Shown: piece after piece, positions 6,733 to 16,475 of the stretch
Layout: each line of letters begins with the position of its first letter
Numbering within the stretch: position 1 is the stretch's first letter
DNA from: Zoogloeaceae bacterium
GTDB lineage: Bacteria; Pseudomonadota; Gammaproteobacteria; Burkholderiales; Rhodocyclaceae
Assembly: GCA_016791025.1 (NCBI GenBank)
Contig: JAEUNX010000148.1
Span: 1-32,840, forward strand
Length of the DNA: 32,840 bases
Direction of reading: 5' to 3'
The notes under the pieces: generated by a model
What the model was told of the DNA's origin: nothing
Seen by the model: only the letters and a program-made list of their open reading frames with translations
Databases searched by the model: none
Program-made: the position numbers and the translations under genes

Positions 6733-9177
6733 TCATTCGGAGTCGTCAGCCAGGGTAGGACGCTCGTTGATCATGCCGTAGCCCGGCACACTTCGACGTA
6801 ACAGGCTGACCGGACTGGAACCCAGGCTGGTAAGGCCATTGAATTCGAGCTGGACGAAGAAGGCGGTCGTGGAGCCGGCGTTGTCGTTGGTGGTCGAGGT
6901 CTCGCTGCGCCGTGTCGCAAAGCGGTGGAGCGCGGTGCGCAGCACCCAGCAACCGCCGTTGTATTCCAGACCCGCGATGGCTTCGGTGGTCCGATGCTCC
7001 AGCAGCGAACGATTAAAGCGCCCCACCGCGTACCAGCGCCCCCCAAGGGGCCATTGGCCGGTGATGTCGATATCGCGGTAACCGGTGGGATTATCCGGGT
7101 CGGCGTTTTCGGGATTGCGCTTGTAGCGCCAGGCAATCCCCAGTGCCTTGGCGACTTCGGGCTGCCAGCGCAGATCGACGTTGAAGCGCTCGGTGTTGCC
7201 ATCGTTGGGGTTGTACTGCCAGCCGGTGTCGAGGGTGGTCTTCGGCGCCACCTCGCCCCCGAAGGCCGCCACGATGTCTGCCCGCTTACCCGTACGCGCC
7301 ACGTCAGTGCTATTAAGGAGGACCCGCTGGTCGGCGAAGTAATAGCGCTGACCCACCGCCACCTTCATCTTCTCCGCGCCGGTGCCAGCGTCGATGATCC
7401 GACTGGTGAGGGCAGCCGTCAGCTGATTGGCGTTGGCGACCCGGTCACCACCGGAAAAAATGTTCTCCGAGAAGATCTGGGCGAAGTTAAAGTCGTAATA
7501 CGCCGTATCGAAGATCGGATACTTCAACGGGCTCTGGGACTCGTAGGGGATGTAGACGTAGAACAGGCGGGGCTCCAGGGTCTGGATGTAGTCCCGACCC
7601 CCCCAATTCACGTCTCGCTCGAAGACCATCGACGTATCGATGCTGGCAATCGGCAGTGCCCGGCTGAAGGACGTCTCGCCCGCGGACACCGGCTGATCCA
7701 TCTCGTAGCGCGTGTAATGTACCCCCACCTTGGGCGTGATGTTGAAATACGAAGTGGTAATTGGCAGGGCCACCTGGGGATAGAGGATGAGGCGATTGCC
7801 CTGGGGTCGATCGTCATCGGGATGTTCGAACTGCGTGTATTCCCCGGCGAAGGACACGGTGCTGCCCAGGGGCATGTCCGGCCGCGCCGCATTGAGCAGC
7901 AACTGGGGCAGGCGGCGGTAGGGCTTGATGCCACTCAGGGTCTGATAGGACTGCATCCGCCCGGTGACGCTCCACCAGTCGTCGCCCGCATAGCGCAGCG
8001 TACCCTCCCGGACCAGATTGGCCTTGGACACGTTACTGAGGCGGGTGCTCAAATCTTCGAAATACTGGCTATCGGACACGCCATTCAAATTGAGGCTGCC
8101 GGTAAAGCCTGGGAAGAAAGTTTGCAGGTGCTGGATGGAGCCCGCCGCCCGGGAGCCCCCCGTCACTGCGTCCTCCGGCATCCATTCAAGCCGCGATGTC
8201 CCGCCATAGGATTCGGTGAGGTAGCGGAATTCGCCCCCCAATTGCACGCCCCGCCGCCCCATCACCCGGGGCGTGAAGGTGGCGTCGTAGTTGGGCGCAA
8301 GGTTGAAATAATACGGCGTCGCGATGTCCAGGCCGGTCTTGTTGGAAGTCCCGAAGCTGGGCGCAAGAAAGCCCGACTGGCGGCGATCCGCCAGGGGGAA
8401 GTGAGCCCACGGCACATAGGCGATCGGCACATCCTTGAATACGATGGTCGTGTTTTTCGCCTCACCGACCTCGCGATCGTAGTCGAGCTTCATTTCGCTC
8501 GCCTTGAGATACCAATCCGGGTCCGGCGCCGGACAGGACGACCAGGTGGCATTGGCGAGGCGGTATTGGTTTTCGCCCTCGAAATACAGCATGTCGGCAC
8601 GCCCGCCGCCAGAAACGCTCTGGGCCTCCCCCCCCGGGGGAGCTTTGCCTTCCCGGCTGATGCGGTATTCCGGTGTCTCGAATTCGCCGGTCTGGGCACC
8701 GAGCAACACCCGGGCACGGGGACCCTTGACCTCCAGGTCGGTCCCCTGATTCACCCGCACGTTGCCTTCGGCTTCGGCCTCATCCTCAAGCTGGCGGTAG
8801 GTGACTCGATCGGCCCGAAGGGTGACGTCATCACGACTCAAGAGCACGTCGCCCTCGGCAACCATCTCCACGTCCTGCCGCCCGGTCATGCTGCGGGCTT
8901 CGATGAAGGTCTCACCCGGGGTGAGCTGGCGCGGCGGCGCCCCCTCCACGGCCACCACCGGCGGCGTCTTGGCCGCCGGGGCCTGGGGTTGGGAGGCCGA
9001 GCCCGGGCCAGGCGACGTTCCGGCGGCCCGGGGCATTGCCGTGGCGGCCGGCATCGTCGGCGCGGCCCGCTGGGCCGGCTTGCGCACCAAGTCGGGCGCC
9101 ACATACAACGGCGCCATGTTCTGCGCCCCGGCGGCAGCGCCGGAAACCAAACACATGAGCAGCGGGAGGCGCTTCAT
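6733..9177 (-). CDS. lptD: LPS-assembly outer-membrane protein LptD
   Basis: Outer-membrane beta barrel that, with LptE, inserts lipopolysaccharide into the outer leaflet. 814 residues from ATG 9177: signal peptide (MKRLPLLMCLVSGAAAGA), an unusual Pro/Ala-rich linker (about 30-85), an OstA/LptA-like jellyroll (about 90-200), and the barrel with LptD motifs VPIAYVPWAHFPL, RRQSGFLAPSFG and ATPYYFNLAPNYDATFTP. Apart from one Cys in the signal peptide there are only two cysteines (about 215 and 743), enough for one disulfide between the jellyroll and the barrel end. An upstream start at 9219 would put charged residues ahead of the signal and is disfavoured. First gene of the operon. Confidence 0.96.
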   Translation of the reverse strand: MKRLPLLMCLVSGAAAGAQNMAPLYVAPDLVRKPAQRAAPTMPAATAMPRAAGTSPGPGSASQPQAPAAKTPPVVAVEGAPPRQLTPGETFIEARSMTGRQDVEMVAEGDVLLSRDDVTLRADRVTYRQLEDEAEAEGNVRVNQGTDLEVKGPRARVLLGAQTGEFETPEYRISREGKAPPGGEAQSVSGGGRADMLYFEGENQYRLANATWSSCPAPDPDWYLKASEMKLDYDREVGEAKNTTIVFKDVPIAYVPWAHFPLADRRQSGFLAPSFGTSNKTGLDIATPYYFNLAPNYDATFTPRVMGRRGVQLGGEFRYLTESYGGTSRLEWMPEDAVTGGSRAAGSIQHLQTFFPGFTGSLNLNGVSDSQYFEDLSTRLSNVSKANLVREGTLRYAGDDWWSVTGRMQSYQTLSGIKPYRRLPQLLLNAARPDMPLGSTVSFAGEYTQFEHPDDDRPQGNRLILYPQVALPITTSYFNITPKVGVHYTRYEMDQPVSAGETSFSRALPIASIDTSMVFERDVNWGGRDYIQTLEPRLFYVYIPYESQSPLKYPIFDTAYYDFNFAQIFSENIFSGGDRVANANQLTAALTSRIIDAGTGAEKMKVAVGQRYYFADQRVLLNSTDVARTGKRADIVAAFGGEVAPKTTLDTGWQYNPNDGNTERFNVDLRWQPEVAKALGIAWRYKRNPENADPDNPTGYRDIDITGQWPLGGRWYAVGRFNRSLLEHRTTEAIAGLEYNGGCWVLRTALHRFATRRSETSTTNDNAGSTTAFFVQLEFNGLTSLGSSPVSLLRRSVPGYGMINERPTLADDSE

Positions 9178-9246
9178 CCTCGCACCCGCGGGAAACGGCC
9201 GGTCATGCAGCACTCGCACACCTTTCTCCGGGCCATAAACTCCGCA

Positions 9247-9259
9247 TTCACGTAGTGAA
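9247..9259. promoter_or_regulatory. TTCAC-GTA-GTGAA palindrome in the lptD/amgK divergent region
   Basis: A perfect 5-3-5 inverted repeat in the 142-base gap between two divergent envelope operons. It lies 15 bases upstream of the amgK -10 candidate and about 70 bases upstream of the lptD ATG, so a bound protein could affect both. No family match is recognised. Confidence 0.3.
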
Positions 9260-9273
9260 GAGCGGCCCTTTGG

Positions 9274-9279
9274 TAAAAT
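9274..9279 (+). promoter_or_regulatory. Candidate -10 box for amgK
   Basis: TAAAAT matches the sigma-70 consensus at five of six positions. It would place the transcript start around 9286, about 35 bases before the TTG start. No good -35 hexamer lies at 16-18 bases, so the promoter would be weak or activator-dependent. Confidence 0.4.
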
Positions 9280-9319
9280 TGGCGATTGTACACGAACCCC
9301 CCTGGTGGAGATTGCCCCC

Positions 9320-10315
9320 TTGGAACGCCTCGCCCAGCTTCAGACTTGGCTGAATACCCGCCATCCGGACCGCCCTTTCGACATCCAGCCGGCATCGGCA
9401 GACGCGAGTTTCCGGCGCTATTTCCGCGTCACATTTGCCGACGACCCAACTCCAGTGATCGCCATGGACGCACCGCCGTCCCACGAAGACTGCCGCCCCT
9501 ATCTTCACGTCGCCGAACTCTTCCGCTCTGCCGGTGCCCATGTGCCTGCGATCCTCGACCAGGACCTCGACCAGGGCTTCCTGCTCCTTTCGGACCTGGG
9601 CAGTACCACCTATCTCACGGCCCTGACACCGGACAATGCCCATGAACTTTACGCCGAAGCTCTAGGCAGCCTGATCGCCATTCAGAAGGCCAGCCGTCCC
9701 GGTGTCCTGCCCGATTACGACCGCGCCCTGCTCACCCGCGAGTTGGAGCTCTTTCCGGTGTGGTACCTGGGGCGCCACGTAGGGGTGAAGCTCGACCCGG
9801 ATCAGGCCAATCGCCTCTACGCGGTCTTCGAGCAGATTCTGGCCGTGAATCTGGCCGAGCCCAAGGTCTTCGTGCATCGGGACTATCACAGCCGCAACCT
9901 CATGGTGAGCCACCCCAATCCGGGCGTCCTTGATTTCCAGGACGCCGTCTATGGCCCACTGACCTACGACCTTGCATCCCTTTTCAAGGACGCCTACGTA
10001 CGGTGGGACGAGGAATTCATCCTCGACCTCCTCGCACGCTATTGGGAGACAGCGCGCAAACTTGGCCTACCGGTGGCCAGCTTCGCCGAATTCCACCGCG
10101 ACTATGAATGGATGGGTGTTCAGCGTCACCTGAAGGTGCTCGGGATCTTCGCCCGCCTCTACCATCGTGACGGCAAGGAGGGATACCTGAAGGACATGCC
10201 CCTGGTGATGGCTTATCTGCGCAAGGCCTGCGAACGCTATCGCGAACTCGGCCCCCTCCTCGCGCTCCTCGACAGCGTCGAGGGGCGCGAGGAGGACATC
10301 GGCTACACCTTCTAG
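9320..10315 (+). CDS. amgK: Cell-wall sugar kinase AmgK (anomeric MurNAc/GlcNAc kinase)
   Basis: Aminoglycoside-phosphotransferase-fold kinase that phosphorylates the anomeric hydroxyl of N-acetylmuramate (and GlcNAc), the first step of the AmgK-MurU salvage route. The catalytic loop VHRDYHSRNLM and the metal-binding LDFQDAVYGP are intact, and SFRRYFRV lies near the N-terminus. I choose TTG 9320 (331 residues) because GGTGGAG (9304-9310) sits nine bases upstream. The in-frame GTG at 9305 lies inside that ribosome site and has none of its own. murU follows nine bases after the stop, which makes the assignment much more specific than a generic phosphotransferase. Confidence 0.88.
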   Translation: MERLAQLQTWLNTRHPDRPFDIQPASADASFRRYFRVTFADDPTPVIAMDAPPSHEDCRPYLHVAELFRSAGAHVPAILDQDLDQGFLLLSDLGSTTYLTALTPDNAHELYAEALGSLIAIQKASRPGVLPDYDRALLTRELELFPVWYLGRHVGVKLDPDQANRLYAVFEQILAVNLAEPKVFVHRDYHSRNLMVSHPNPGVLDFQDAVYGPLTYDLASLFKDAYVRWDEEFILDLLARYWETARKLGLPVASFAEFHRDYEWMGVQRHLKVLGIFARLYHRDGKEGYLKDMPLVMAYLRKACERYRELGPLLALLDSVEGREEDIGYTF

Positions 10316-11017
<702 letters not shown>

Positions 11018-11021
11018 TCCC

Positions 11022-12365
11022 ATGACGCCTTTGGCCCCCGAAAACATCCACCCCTTCCAGTCCCGCCGGCAGCGGCTTCTCGCCCGGATGGCGGAACTGG
11101 GGGGAGGGATCGCCGTGATCGCCACCGCGCCGGAGCGCCTGCGCAACCGGGACACCCACTACCCCTACCGCGCGGACAGCTATTTCCACTACCTCACCGG
11201 ATTCCCCGAACCCGAGGCCGTTTTGGTCCTGATCAGCGGCGCCGAACCCCAAAGTCTCCTGTTCTGTCGCGAGCGGGACACCGAGCGGGAAATCTGGGAC
11301 GGCTACCGCTTCGGCCCGGAGGGCGCGCGGGAGATCTTCGGCATGGATCACGCGTTTCCGATCGCCGAGCTTCCCCAGCGCCTGCCGGACCTGATGGCCA
11401 ATCAGCCCGCCGTCTTCCACGCCCTGGGATTCGACCCTGACGCTGACGCCCGCATCACGATGGCCCTGAATGGCGTGCGGGCCCAAGCGCGCACCGGCGC
11501 CGTGCCGCCCAGTGCCGTACGCGACGTGCGAGCCCTGATCGACGAGATGCGTCTGCTCAAAGACGATCATGAGATCCGCATCCAGCGCCGGGCGGCGGCC
11601 ATTTCCGACGAGGCCCACCGGCGGGCGATGGGCTTCGCCGCACCGGGCCGGTTCGAGTATGAAGTGGAAGCCGAACTGCTCCATGCCTTCCGCCGGCATG
11701 GCGCCCAGGCCCCGGCCTATCCCTCCATCGTCGCCAGCGGACCCAACGCCTGCGTCCTGCACTACGTGGAAAACAATCGCCGGATGGCGGCCGGCGACCT
11801 GCTCCTCATCGACGCGGGATGCGAGCTGGACGGCTATGCTTCGGACATCACCCGGACATTCCCGGTCACCGGGCGCTTCTCCGGCCCCCAGCGCGACATC
11901 TACGAACTCGTCCTGGCGGCCCAGGCGGCGGCCATTGCCGAGGTTCGGCCCGGCGCGCACTGGAACCAGGCCCATGATGCCGCCGTGCGCGTGCTGGCCC
12001 AGGGCTTCCTCGACCTCGGCCTGCTCGCCGGTAACCTGGACGAAGTCCTTGAGACTGGAAGCTACCGCAGCTTCTACATGCACCGCACCGGCCACTGGCT
12101 GGGGCTCGACGTCCATGACGCCGGCGACTACAAGGTGGGCAGCAACTGGCGACCCCTGGCGCCGGGGATGGTCCTCACCGTCGAGCCCGGCTGCTACATC
12201 CGGCCCGGGCCCGGCGTCCCGGAGGCCTTCTGGCACATCGGCGTCCGCATCGAGGACGATGCACTCGTCACGCCAGAGGGCTGCGACATCCTCACGGCCG
12301 CCACCCCCAAGACGGTCGCTGATATCGAGGCCCTGATGGCCGGGGCCGCCCGTGCAACGCCATGA
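11022..12365 (+). CDS. pepP: Xaa-Pro aminopeptidase PepP
   Basis: Dimanganese pita-bread peptidase that removes an N-terminal residue preceding proline. 447 residues from ATG 11022: an N-terminal creatinase-like domain (RNRDTHYPYRADSYFHYLTG, typical of AMP_N) and a C-terminal M24 domain with all five metal ligands: LIDAGCE and SDITRTFP (Asp, Asp), HRTGHWLG (His), TVEPGCY (Glu) and GVRIEDD (Glu). The same frame is open 107 codons further upstream, but that stretch lies inside murU in another frame. The 3' end overlaps the next gene by 14 bases. Confidence 0.95.
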   Translation: MTPLAPENIHPFQSRRQRLLARMAELGGGIAVIATAPERLRNRDTHYPYRADSYFHYLTGFPEPEAVLVLISGAEPQSLLFCRERDTEREIWDGYRFGPEGAREIFGMDHAFPIAELPQRLPDLMANQPAVFHALGFDPDADARITMALNGVRAQARTGAVPPSAVRDVRALIDEMRLLKDDHEIRIQRRAAAISDEAHRRAMGFAAPGRFEYEVEAELLHAFRRHGAQAPAYPSIVASGPNACVLHYVENNRRMAAGDLLLIDAGCELDGYASDITRTFPVTGRFSGPQRDIYELVLAAQAAAIAEVRPGAHWNQAHDAAVRVLAQGFLDLGLLAGNLDEVLETGSYRSFYMHRTGHWLGLDVHDAGDYKVGSNWRPLAPGMVLTVEPGCYIRPGPGVPEAFWHIGVRIEDDALVTPEGCDILTAATPKTVADIEALMAGAARATP

Positions 12366-13494
12366 CGTCCTGATCGTCGGCGGCGGCCCGGTGGGGCTGA
12401 CGCTGGCCCTGGCCCTGGCCGACAGCGCCTGGAGGGTGGCGGTGGCCGATGCCCGCGCCCCGGACGCTCCCGACGACCCTCGGGTTCTGGCCCTGGCCCA
12501 CGGCACCCGCCTCACACTCGAGCGCCTGGGCGTATGGAAGTCCCTTCGACCGACGCCGATCACGACGATCCATGTGTCCCAATCCGGCGGCCTCGGGCGG
12601 ACCTGCCTCAGCGCCAGCGACTATGGTTTGCCGGCCCTGGGCTACGTTGCCCAGGCCGGCGACCTGGCCCGGGCCCTGCGGTTGGAAGTGGCGGCGCGGG
12701 GGATTCCGGTGACTCACGGTTCGCCGGTCACCGACCTGGCGCCTGGCGCCGACGACGTTGTCGTTTCCACCGCGGCAAACAGCGGCGACTCATTTGCCGC
12801 ACGCCTGGTAGCCTGCGCCGAAGGGGCCATCGCCACCGACGAGGACGATGTGGCGAGCCGCGATTACGACCAGCATGCCCTGATTTGCCTGGCCACCCCG
12901 CAATCCTCCACCCAAAACACCGCCTGGGAACGCTTCACCCCCGACGGGCCCGTGGCCCTGCTGCCCTGTGGCGACGCCTACGCAGTCGTGCACACTTGCC
13001 GCCCAGCGGACGCCGACACTCTCCTCGCGCTCGACGACAGTGCCTACCTCGCCCGCCTGGCGGCCCACTTCGCCGGACGATTGCGTTTCACTGCCGCGAG
13101 CCCGCGCCAACGCTTCCCGCTCGGCCTGCGGTTTCGTCGCCACCCAGTCGGCCGCCGCACGGTCTGGCTGGGCAACGCCGCCCAAACCCTCCACCCGGTG
13201 GCGGGCCAGGGATTCAACCTGGCCCTGCGGGACGTCTGGGCCCTGGCCGAGGTACTCCGCCGCGAATCCGAGGACCCTGGATCGGCGAGCACGCTCCAAC
13301 GCTACGAGGACGCCCGCGTCTTGGACCGGCGGGGAGCCATCAGCTTTACCGACGGGTTGGTCCGCCTGTTCAGCAACGACGATCCCCTGCTCCGCCACGC
13401 CCGCGGGGTCGGCCTCCTGGCGCTGGACCTCTTCCCGCCCCTACGCCATTTCGTCGCCAAACGAATGATGTTCGGCGCCCGGGCCTGGCCCTGA
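12352..13494 (+). CDS. ubiH: UbiH/COQ6-family FAD-dependent ubiquinone hydroxylase
   Basis: FAD monooxygenase of ubiquinone ring hydroxylation. 380 residues from GTG 12352, overlapping pepP. The FAD dinucleotide motif VLIVGGGPVGLTLALALA (6-23), the R...RLTLERLGVW segment, and the C-terminal FAD-ribityl motif HPVAGQGFNLALRD are all clear. The middle DG motif reads CAEG, with Glu for Asp, followed by SRDYDQHAL; the FAD fold otherwise looks intact. Which ring position is hydroxylated cannot be read from sequence, so the symbol is a family-level call. pepP-ubiH adjacency is common in proteobacteria. Confidence 0.85.
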   Translation: MQRHDVLIVGGGPVGLTLALALADSAWRVAVADARAPDAPDDPRVLALAHGTRLTLERLGVWKSLRPTPITTIHVSQSGGLGRTCLSASDYGLPALGYVAQAGDLARALRLEVAARGIPVTHGSPVTDLAPGADDVVVSTAANSGDSFAARLVACAEGAIATDEDDVASRDYDQHALICLATPQSSTQNTAWERFTPDGPVALLPCGDAYAVVHTCRPADADTLLALDDSAYLARLAAHFAGRLRFTAASPRQRFPLGLRFRRHPVGRRTVWLGNAAQTLHPVAGQGFNLALRDVWALAEVLRRESEDPGSASTLQRYEDARVLDRRGAISFTDGLVRLFSNDDPLLRHARGVGLLALDLFPPLRHFVAKRMMFGARAWP

Positions 13495-13557
13495 TCAAAT
13501 CACGGCGAGGCGCTTGTATCAGGCACTGAGGCACGCCGCAAGTGGTCGGCCTTCGGG

Positions 13558-13563
13558 TAAACT
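13558..13563 (+). promoter_or_regulatory. Candidate -10 box for the dusB-fis-purHD operon
   Basis: TAAACT in the 107-base gap after the ubiH-like gene, in the context GGGTAAACTATTGCCC, about 39 bases before the dusB ATG. No recognisable -35 at normal spacing. The gap, after a run of overlapping genes, suggests a new transcription unit starts here. Confidence 0.35.
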
Positions 13564-13601
13564 ATTGCCCCTGACGACCCCCTGGCAGCACCTCCCACCC
13601 G

Positions 13602-14624
13602 ATGCAACTCGCCGGCTTTTCCTTGCGGAACAATCTTTTTGTCGCTCCCATGGCCGGCGTCAGCGACCGACCCTACCGCCAGGTTTGCAAGGCCCTCGGT
13701 GCTGGCCTCGCGATCTCCGAAATGGTGACCTCCAACACCCTGCTCTATGCCACGGCCAAGACGCGCCACCGCACCGATCACACTGGAGAATCGGGGCCCA
13801 TTGCGGTGCAGATCGCCGGCGCTGACCCGGCAATGATGGCCGAGGCCGCCCGCCACAATGTGGACCGTGGCGCCCATATCATCGACATCAACATGGGCTG
13901 CCCCGCAAAAAAAGTCTGTAACGTCATGGCCGGTTCGGCCCTCCTGCAGGACGAAGCCCTGGTGGGCCGTATTCTGGACTCTGTGGTCGCTGCGGTTCCT
14001 GACACGCCGGTCACCCTCAAGATTCGCACCGGCTGGAGCCGCGCCCACCGCAATGCGCCGCGCATCGCCCGCATCGCCGAGTCGGCGGGGATCCGCCTCC
14101 TGACCATCCATGGTCGCACCCGAGAGGATGCCTACATGGGTGAAGCGGAATACGACACGATCGCCGCGGCAAAGACTCAAGTTGCCATTCCGGTCATCGC
14201 CAACGGAGACATCGCCTCGCCGGAAAAGGCCCACGCGGTGCTGGCGCGCACGGGTGCCGACGGGGTGATGATCGGCCGCGGCGCTCAAGGGCGGCCGTGG
14301 CTGTTCCGCGAAATTGAACACTTTCTCGCCACAGGCCGTCGGCTGCCCCCCCCCTCCGTGGCCGAGGTCCATCGAATTTGCCGCACACATCTGGCCGCCA
14401 TTCACGCTTTCTATGGCGAGGAGGCCGGCGTGCGCATCGCACGCAAACACATGGGCTGGTACGCCGCAGGTTTTGCCGGTGCTGCCCACTTCCGCAAGAT
14501 ATTGAATGCCCAGTCCGGCCCTGAGGGGCAGTTTTCCGTGGTGGATCACTTTTTTGCCCACCAGGCAGCTCAGGACGCCTCCCATCGGGTCGCGGCTTCA
14601 TTCCCCGAGGAACTCGCAGCATGA
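13602..14624 (+). CDS. dusB: tRNA-dihydrouridine synthase DusB
   Basis: FMN- and NADPH-dependent reduction of uridine to dihydrouridine in the tRNA D-loop. 340 residues. The TIM-barrel start is LFVAPMAGVSDRPYR, the active-site Cys lies in INMGCPAKKVCN, and HGRTREDAYMGEA, VIANGDI and GVMIGRGAQGRPW complete the DusB pattern. Catalytic cysteine and phosphate-binding loop are intact. The stop overlaps the fis ATG (ATGA), the conserved proteobacterial dusB-fis arrangement, so Fis output probably depends on dusB translation. Confidence 0.95.
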   Translation: MQLAGFSLRNNLFVAPMAGVSDRPYRQVCKALGAGLAISEMVTSNTLLYATAKTRHRTDHTGESGPIAVQIAGADPAMMAEAARHNVDRGAHIIDINMGCPAKKVCNVMAGSALLQDEALVGRILDSVVAAVPDTPVTLKIRTGWSRAHRNAPRIARIAESAGIRLLTIHGRTREDAYMGEAEYDTIAAAKTQVAIPVIANGDIASPEKAHAVLARTGADGVMIGRGAQGRPWLFREIEHFLATGRRLPPPSVAEVHRICRTHLAAIHAFYGEEAGVRIARKHMGWYAAGFAGAAHFRKILNAQSGPEGQFSVVDHFFAHQAAQDASHRVAASFPEELAA

Positions 14625-14857
14625 GCAGCAAGAACGAGATCGCCGAGTCCGTCGTCAAAACTCTGGACCAGTATTTCCGTGACCTGGACGGCGAGAAGCC
14701 GGCCGCCATCTACGACTTAGTCATGAAGAACGCCGAGCGTCCGATGCTGGAGTTCGTCCTCCAGATCGCCGGCGGCAATCAGACCGCCGCCGCCGAGATG
14801 CTTGGCATCAACCGCAATACCCTGCGCCGCAAGCTCGCCGATTACGACATCCGCTGA
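14621..14857 (+). CDS. fis: DNA-binding protein Fis
   Basis: Nucleoid-associated homodimer that bends DNA and activates rRNA and other growth-linked promoters. 78 residues against 98 in E. coli: the flexible N-terminal arm is shorter, as in other betaproteobacteria. The C-terminal helix-turn-helix, GGNQTAAAEMLGINRNTLRR and onward, is the part that defines Fis. It also resembles the NtrC-type output domain, from which it is distinguished by length and by dusB upstream. purH begins 45 bases after the stop. Confidence 0.94.
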   Translation: MSSKNEIAESVVKTLDQYFRDLDGEKPAAIYDLVMKNAERPMLEFVLQIAGGNQTAAAEMLGINRNTLRRKLADYDIR

Positions 14858-14902
14858 TTGGCTGCGGCCGTCTCCGTTTTTTCTTTGCTGGTTTCCCGAT
14901 CC

Positions 14903-16471
14903 ATGAAAGTCACCCAAGCCCTCCTCAGTGTTTCCGACAAACGCGGCCTACTTGATTTTGCCCGTCAGCTCGCCCAACTGGGGGTGCGCCTCCTGTCCAC
15001 CGGCGGCACCGCCAAGACCCTGCGGGAGGCCGGCCTGCCCGTCACTGACGTGTCGGACTACACCGGTTTCCCGGAGATGCTCGATGGCCGCGTGAAGACC
15101 CTCCATCCCAAGGTGCACGGCGGCATCCTGGCCCGCCGGGATCTCCCCGAGCACATGCAGACCATCGCCGCCCATGGCATCGGTCCCATCGACCTGGTGG
15201 TGGTGAACCTCTACCCCTTCGCGGCCACGGTGGCCAAGGCGGGCTGCACCCTCGAAGACGCCATCGAGAACATCGACATTGGCGGCCCGACCATGGTCCG
15301 CGCCGCCGCCAAGAATCATGGGTCGGAAGCCGGGGGCGTCGGCATCGTCACCGACCCGGAGGATTACCCGGGAATCGTGGCCGAGCTTAAGGCGGCCGGA
15401 AACCTGTCCTACAAAACTCGCTTTGCCCTGGCGGTGAAGGCCTTCACCCATACCGCTCGCTACGACGGCGCCATCTCGAATTACCTCACTGCGCTGACCG
15501 AGGACGGCGGCAAGCAAACCTACCCCGAGCGCCTGCAACTGGCCTTCGACAAGGTCCAGGATCTGCGCTACGGCGAAAACCCGCACCAGTCCGCCGCCTT
15601 CTACCGGGAGCCCGACGCACCGGCAGGCGGCATCGCCGGCTATACGCAGCTCCAGGGCAAGGAACTCTCCTACAACAACATCGCCGATGCGGATGCAGCC
15701 TGGGAGTGCGTGAAGGCCTTCGAGGGGGGCATGGCGTGTGTCATCGTCAAACACGCCAACCCCTGCGGCGTGGCGCTGGCGGCGACGCCGCTGGAGGCCT
15801 ACCGCAAGGCTTTCTCCACCGACCCCACCTCGGCCTTCGGCGGCATCATCGCCTTCAACGGTGAGGTGGATGCCGCGGCGGCGGAAGCGGTCAGCACCCA
15901 GTTCCTCGAAGTGCTCATTGCTCCGGCCTATACGGACGAAGCCCTGGCGCTGCTGACCGCAAAGAAGAATGTGCGGGTGCTCACGGTGCCGATGGCCCCG
16001 GTGCGCCAAGTCGACTTCAAGCGCGTCGGCGGTGGCCTGCTGGTGCAAAGCGCCGATTTGGCGCCGATCGCCGAGGCCGACCTCAAGGTCGTGACCAAGC
16101 GGGCACCCACCACCCAGGAACTCCAGGACCTGCTCTTCGCCTGGCGGGTCGCCAAGTACGTCAAATCCAACGCCATCGTCTATTGCAAGGACGGCATGAC
16201 CATTGGCGTCGGCGCCGGCCAGATGAGCCGGGTGGATTCCGCCCGGATCGCCAAGATCAAGGCCGAGAATGCCGGGTTGGCCATCCCCGGCTGCGTGGTG
16301 GCCTCCGACGCCTTCTTCCCTTTCCGCGACGGCCTCGACGTGCTGGCCCAGGCCGGCGCCACGGCGGTGATCCAGCCCGGTGGCTCGATGCGGGACGAGG
16401 AAGTCATCGCCGCCGCCGATGAACAAGGCCTGGCCATGGTATTCACCGGTTTCCGTCACTTCCGCCACTGA
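14903..16471 (+). CDS. purH: Bifunctional AICAR transformylase / IMP cyclohydrolase PurH
   Basis: Catalyses the last two steps of de novo IMP synthesis: formylation of AICAR from 10-formyl-THF, then ring closure. 522 residues against 529 in E. coli. The N-terminal cyclohydrolase domain has [34 protein letters not shown] and NLYPF. The C-terminal transformylase domain has the catalytic Lys-His in [10 protein letters not shown], plus [14 protein letters not shown] and [10 protein letters not shown]. Both active sites look complete. The ATG at 14903 starts [15 protein letters not shown]; the frame extends upstream but family alignment does not. purD starts four bases after its stop. Confidence 0.97.
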   Translation: MKVTQALLSVSDKRGLLDFARQLAQLGVRLLSTGGTAKTLREAGLPVTDVSDYTGFPEMLDGRVKTLHPKVHGGILARRDLPEHMQTIAAHGIGPIDLVVVNLYPFAATVAKAGCTLEDAIENIDIGGPTMVRAAAKNHGSEAGGVGIVTDPEDYPGIVAELKAAGNLSYKTRFALAVKAFTHTARYDGAISNYLTALTEDGGKQTYPERLQLAFDKVQDLRYGENPHQSAAFYREPDAPAGGIAGYTQLQGKELSYNNIADADAAWECVKAFEGGMACVIVKHANPCGVALAATPLEAYRKAFSTDPTSAFGGIIAFNGEVDAAAAEAVSTQFLEVLIAPAYTDEALALLTAKKNVRVLTVPMAPVRQVDFKRVGGGLLVQSADLAPIAEADLKVVTKRAPTTQELQDLLFAWRVAKYVKSNAIVYCKDGMTIGVGAGQMSRVDSARIAKIKAENAGLAIPGCVVASDAFFPFRDGLDVLAQAGATAVIQPGGSMRDEEVIAAADEQGLAMVFTGFRHFRH

Positions 16472-16475
16472 TTCC

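Noticed and set aside
6925..9255. Plus-strand frame of 776 codons antisense to lptD
   Set aside because: Its His/Gly/Arg-rich translation has no family features and mirrors lptD codons; a GC-driven shadow.
14877..14882. T6 run between fis and purH as a terminator
   Set aside because: Only a three-base stem (GGC-TGCG-GCC) lies near it, too far from the T-run and too weak for intrinsic termination.
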